Of a stretch of DNA of 9,125 bases, positions 6,465 through 9,125 are shown one piece after another (within the stretch, counting starts at the first letter, position 1; every line of letters starts with the position of its first letter). The notes under the pieces were generated by a model, which was not told the DNA's origin, made no database searches, and saw nothing but the letters and a program-made list of their open reading frames with translations. A program made the translations under genes and the position numbers. The stretch is from HGM04593 sp045588485. GTDB lineage: Bacteria; Bacteroidota; Bacteroidia; Bacteroidales; Bacteroidaceae. The DNA lies in the NCBI GenBank assembly GCA_045588485.1, contig JAZNEI010000048.1, positions 1 to 9,125 of the forward strand, given 5' to 3'.

Positions 6465-7421
6465 TTACTTTCCGTAGCGTTCGCGTAGAACCTTAATCAT
6501 ATCAACAGTCATGCTGTCGAGGTCGTATGTAGGAGCCCAATCCCACTCTTCGCGTGCGCAGCTGTCGTCCATCTTGTCGGGCCACGACTCGGCGATAGCC
6601 TGGCGTACGGGGTCGTCGACATAATGCATCTTAAAGTCGGGAATATACTTTAGGATGGCATTCTTGATAATCTCGGGGTCGAAACTCATGGAGGCTACAT
6701 TAAAAGCATTGCGGTGTACAAGACGCGAGGGGTCGGCATTCATAATGTCTATTGCTGCCTTAAGAGCATCGGGCATATACATCATATCCATAAATGTTCC
6801 GGCCTTGATGGGACAGGCAAAATCCTCGCCCTTTACTGCGGCGTAGTAAATTTCCACTGCATAGTCGGTAGTACCGCCACCGGGAAGTGTTACGTTGGAG
6901 ATAAGTCCGGGGAAGCGTACAGCACGTGTATCGACACCATATTTTGTGAAATAATAGTCGCTGAGCAACTCTGTCGCAACTTTTGTTACACCATACATGG
7001 TGCGGGGACGCTGTATTGTGTCCTGAGGGGTGTTGATGCGAGGCGTGTTGGGTCCGAACGAACCTATTGAGCTTGGAGTAAACACAGCGCATTTCTTCTC
7101 ACGCGCAATTTCAAGAATATTGATAAGTCCATTCATCTGAATGTCCCAAGCAAGCAATGGCTTAGCTTCGGCTACGGCCGACAAAAGCGCTGCAAGATTG
7201 TAGATAGTATCTATCTTATATTTAGAAACAACTTCGGCGAGTTGTGCTGCATCGCAAACATTTGCTACGGCTGATGGACCGCTCTCAAGAAGTTCACCTT
7301 TAGGCTCTGCTCCGCGAATGTAACCTGCTACTATGTTCCCGTCGGGAATCTGTTTGCGTAATGTCATTGTAAGCTCGGAACCGATTTGACCGGTTGAACC
7401 GATAATAAGAACATTTTTCAT
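6465..7421 (-). CDS. tdh: L-threonine 3-dehydrogenase, SDR (epimerase-like) type
   Basis: Oxidises L-threonine to 2-amino-3-ketobutyrate with NAD+, in the cytoplasm. The 318-residue protein is an extended SDR. It has a Rossmann GSTGQIG motif (G8, G11, G14), Asn-Leu-Ala-Ala-Leu at 75-79, SSIGSFGP at 117-124, and the active-site Tyr143-x3-Lys147 (MYGVTKVATE). The segments RTMYGVTK, RFPGLIS and GGGTTDYAVEIYYAA are typical of SDR-type threonine dehydrogenases, which differ from the zinc-dependent Tdh of E. coli. Assignment rests on these motifs plus the neighbour: kbl, the enzyme of the next step, lies divergently 254 bp away. A generic NAD-dependent epimerase is the fallback call. The start ATG at 7421 leaves only three residues before the first beta-strand, as usual. 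Confidence 0.93.
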   Translation of the reverse strand: MKNVLIIGSTGQIGSELTMTLRKQIPDGNIVAGYIRGAEPKGELLESGPSAVANVCDAAQLAEVVSKYKIDTIYNLAALLSAVAEAKPLLAWDIQMNGLINILEIAREKKCAVFTPSSIGSFGPNTPRINTPQDTIQRPRTMYGVTKVATELLSDYYFTKYGVDTRAVRFPGLISNVTLPGGGTTDYAVEIYYAAVKGEDFACPIKAGTFMDMMYMPDALKAAIDIMNADPSRLVHRNAFNVASMSFDPEIIKNAILKYIPDFKMHYVDDPVRQAIAESWPDKMDDSCAREEWDWAPTYDLDSMTVDMIKVLRERYGK

Positions 7422-7675
7422 TTGGTATCAGAGTTTTAAATTCGTAAGTCTTTTAGTTTGTATATTTAAATTAAATATAGTCTTTGCGAAGATACATCTA
7501 TTTTTTCTTTATTTATATCCCTTTTAGCATTTTTTTGAATAATTTTTTAATTATATGTAACATTATAAAAACATTGTTTTTTTATGTGAAAAAATACTCT
7601 ACTTTTTTTGAAAAAGAGTATATTCGCAAATTGAATGAATGGATTTATAAATAACCTATAAATTATAATATAACT
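7422..7675. promoter_or_regulatory. Divergent tdh-kbl promoter region
   Basis: This AT-rich 254-bp spacer has no gene. The same 12-nt motif, TATMTTCGCAAA, occurs facing each gene: minus strand 7494-7483 toward tdh, and plus strand 7619-7630 toward kbl. Its first 8 nt fit the -7 box TAnnTTTG with one change (TTCG for TTTG). Neither copy has a TTG at the -33 position. A 7-bp inverted repeat, atactct (7594-7600) and agagtat (7615-7621), overlaps the kbl box. Leaders of about 60 nt (tdh) and 43 nt (kbl) are implied. Confidence 0.5.
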
Positions 7676-8866
7676 ATGTACGGAAAATTTCAACAGTATC
7701 TACAAAATGAACTCGCTGCAATAGATGAGGCGGGTCTTTACAAGAGAGAGCGTAATATTGCTTCGCAGCAGGCGGCCGAGATTACTCTTGAGGATGGTTC
7801 TAAGGCGCTTAATTTCTGTGCGAATAACTATCTTGGATTGGCAAACAATCCTCGTTTAATCAAAGCAGCCGAGGAGGCTATGAGGGAGCGTGGCTTCGGT
7901 ATGTCATCGGTACGTTTTATCTGCGGTACTCAAGACCAACATAAGGTGTTGGAAAAGGCTATTGCCGACTACTTTAAAACAGACGATACTATTCTTTATG
8001 CGGCCTGCTTCGACGCTAATGGTGGTGTGTTCGAGCCTCTGTTTACAGCCGAGGATGCCATTATCTCCGATTCTCTGAATCATGCATCTATCATTGACGG
8101 TGTGCGTCTATGCAAAGCTCAACGCTATCGTTATGCAAATGCCGATATGGCCGACCTCGAACGTTGTTTGCAGGAGGCACAGGCACAGCGTTTCCGCATC
8201 ATCGTTACCGACGGCGTATTCTCTATGGACGGTAATGTTGCTCCTATGGATAAGATTTGTGACCTTGCCGAGAAGTATGATGCTCTTGTAATGGTCGACG
8301 AGAGTCATTCGGCAGGTGTGGTTGGTGCTACAGGTCACGGTGTTGCCGAGCAGTTCGATTGCTACGGACGCATCGATATCTTTACAGGTACACTGGGAAA
8401 GGCGTTCGGAGGTGCAGTCGGTGGCTTTACAACAGGACGTAAAGAGATTATAGATATGCTTCGTCAGCGTTCGCGTCCCTATCTCTTCTCAAATTCGTTG
8501 CCTCCTTCGGTAGTTGGTGCATCTATCGAGATGTTCAAGATGCTTGGCGAGAGCGATGCTCTTCACGATAAATTGCAGGCTAATGTAAACTACTTCCGCG
8601 ATAAGATGATGGCTGCGGGCTTCGACATTAAGCCTACCCAATCGGCTATATGTGCTGTGATGCTCTACGATGCAAAGCTCTCTCAGGTGTTTGCCTCTAA
8701 AATGGCCGAAGAAGGTATCTTTGTAACAGGTTTCTATTATCCCGTTGTTCCCAAGGGACAGGCTCGTATACGAGTGCAGCTTTCGGCAGGACACGAGACA
8801 GAGCACCTCGACCGTGCGATTGCAGCCTTTATTAAGGTAGGTAAGGAACTTGGTGTTATTAAATAA
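7676..8866 (+). CDS. kbl: 2-amino-3-ketobutyrate CoA ligase (glycine C-acetyltransferase)
   Basis: A PLP enzyme that splits 2-amino-3-ketobutyrate with CoA to glycine and acetyl-CoA, the second step of threonine breakdown after tdh. At 396 residues it nearly equals the E. coli enzyme (398). Motifs of the alpha-oxoamine synthase family are all present: NFCANNYLGLANNP (46-59), GFGMSSVRFICGTQ (73-86), the cofactor-stacking NHAS segment with His136, VDESHSAG with Asp208 and His211, and TLGKAFGGAVGG with Lys242 as the Schiff-base lysine. Other members of the family (8-amino-7-oxononanoate synthase, serine palmitoyltransferase) are less likely given the RFICGTQDQHK segment and the divergent tdh. 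The start ATG at 7676 matches the family N-terminus. A strong hairpin follows. Confidence 0.96.
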   Translation: MYGKFQQYLQNELAAIDEAGLYKRERNIASQQAAEITLEDGSKALNFCANNYLGLANNPRLIKAAEEAMRERGFGMSSVRFICGTQDQHKVLEKAIADYFKTDDTILYAACFDANGGVFEPLFTAEDAIISDSLNHASIIDGVRLCKAQRYRYANADMADLERCLQEAQAQRFRIIVTDGVFSMDGNVAPMDKICDLAEKYDALVMVDESHSAGVVGATGHGVAEQFDCYGRIDIFTGTLGKAFGGAVGGFTTGRKEIIDMLRQRSRPYLFSNSLPPSVVGASIEMFKMLGESDALHDKLQANVNYFRDKMMAAGFDIKPTQSAICAVMLYDAKLSQVFASKMAEEGIFVTGFYYPVVPKGQARIRVQLSAGHETEHLDRAIAAFIKVGKELGVIK

Positions 8867-8881
8867 CTTGGTATTTAATAC

Positions 8882-8928
8882 ATTAATAAACGACGTGGAA
8901 CTTTGTTGTTCTCACGTCGTTTATTAAT
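8882..8928. terminator. Terminator hairpin after kbl
   Basis: A perfect 16-bp stem (8882-8897 with 8913-8928) continues inward with gaac/gttc past one bulged T (8912), closing a 6-nt loop. It starts 15 bp after the kbl stop. The 3' arm ends in tttattaat with no true T-run, so efficiency is uncertain. Confidence 0.75.
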
Positions 8929-8972
8929 TGATGGTGTCCGAAGAAAATCAATAGTGATTAATGAATAAAATT

Positions 8973-9125
8973 ATTACTGTCCGATAAAACTTTTTCAGTC
9001 TCTCATTTAGTCTTGTTTGCTAAATTCAGCCTTTCATTGTTCTTTTTCTCCTACTTTTCGTGCCGACGAAAAGTAGGCAAAAGGCTCTGCGCACTGAAAA
9101 TCTTAACGTAAAATGCTCACTATGT
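8973..9125 (+). repeat. Partial dispersed repeat, left-hand part, cut by window end
   Basis: It opens with ATTACTGTCCGATAAAA (8973-8989), the exact inverse of 305-321, and ends with 21 nt that match positions 1-21 with one mismatch. If this part is overlapped with 1-321, a full element of about 453 bp with 17-bp terminal inverted repeats results. That join is inference: in the window the parts lie 8.65 kb apart. It holds a strong hairpin at 9050-9077 and no protein-coding frame. Confidence 0.55.
9050..9077. repeat. Hairpin in right repeat
   Basis: A perfect 11-bp stem (9050-9060 with 9067-9077) closes a 6-nt loop tgccga. It is preceded by a T-rich run but not followed by one, so it does not look like a terminator for kbl. 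Confidence 0.65.

Noticed and set aside
1..9125. The window as a closed circular plasmid, because its ends match
   Set aside because: The 21-nt match has a mismatch, the gene content is core metabolism with no replication or mobilisation gene, and a repeat at both ends explains the match better.

Overview
The window looks like a 9.1-kb chromosomal piece from a member of the order Bacteroidales. Three things suggest this: promoters that fit the Bacteroidota -7 box TAnnTTTG, a fused FeoA-FeoB iron transporter, and AT-rich spacers without clear Shine-Dalgarno sequences. I cannot assign family or genus from the sequence alone. Base-level calls come from reading by eye. No alignment, folding or database search was run.

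Layout. Positions 1-321 and 8973-9125 look like two partial copies of one dispersed repeat. They share a 21-nt near-identical end sequence and carry a 17-nt inverted match at their outer borders. The minus-strand cluster at 471-4179 encodes, in transcription order, FeoAB (Fe(II) import), a RIC/YtfE-like hemerythrin protein and a LuxR-type regulator with a degenerate receiver domain. The last two genes overlap by 8 bp, so this is very probably one operon. The 592-bp spacer at 4180-4771 holds the feoAB promoter, with a 19-nt palindrome on its -7 box. It also holds a likely independent small RNA of about 220 nt (promoter, branched fold, intrinsic terminator) and the promoter of the next gene.

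On the plus strand follow a secreted PAP2-family phosphatase (4772-5320) and quinolinate synthase nadA (5400-6392). nadA converges on an SDR-type L-threonine 3-dehydrogenase (tdh, minus strand, 6465-7421), and a 22-bp perfect hairpin lies between them. Divergent from tdh is kbl (7676-8866), 2-amino-3-ketobutyrate CoA ligase. tdh and kbl together convert L-threonine to glycine plus acetyl-CoA. A 12-nt promoter-like motif is repeated at both ends of their shared spacer. A strong hairpin follows kbl.

The least ordinary parts are the feoAB-hemerythrin-LuxR operon (a possible iron/NO/O2 response unit), the unassigned structured RNA next to it, and the repeat at both window ends. The metabolic genes are standard housekeeping.
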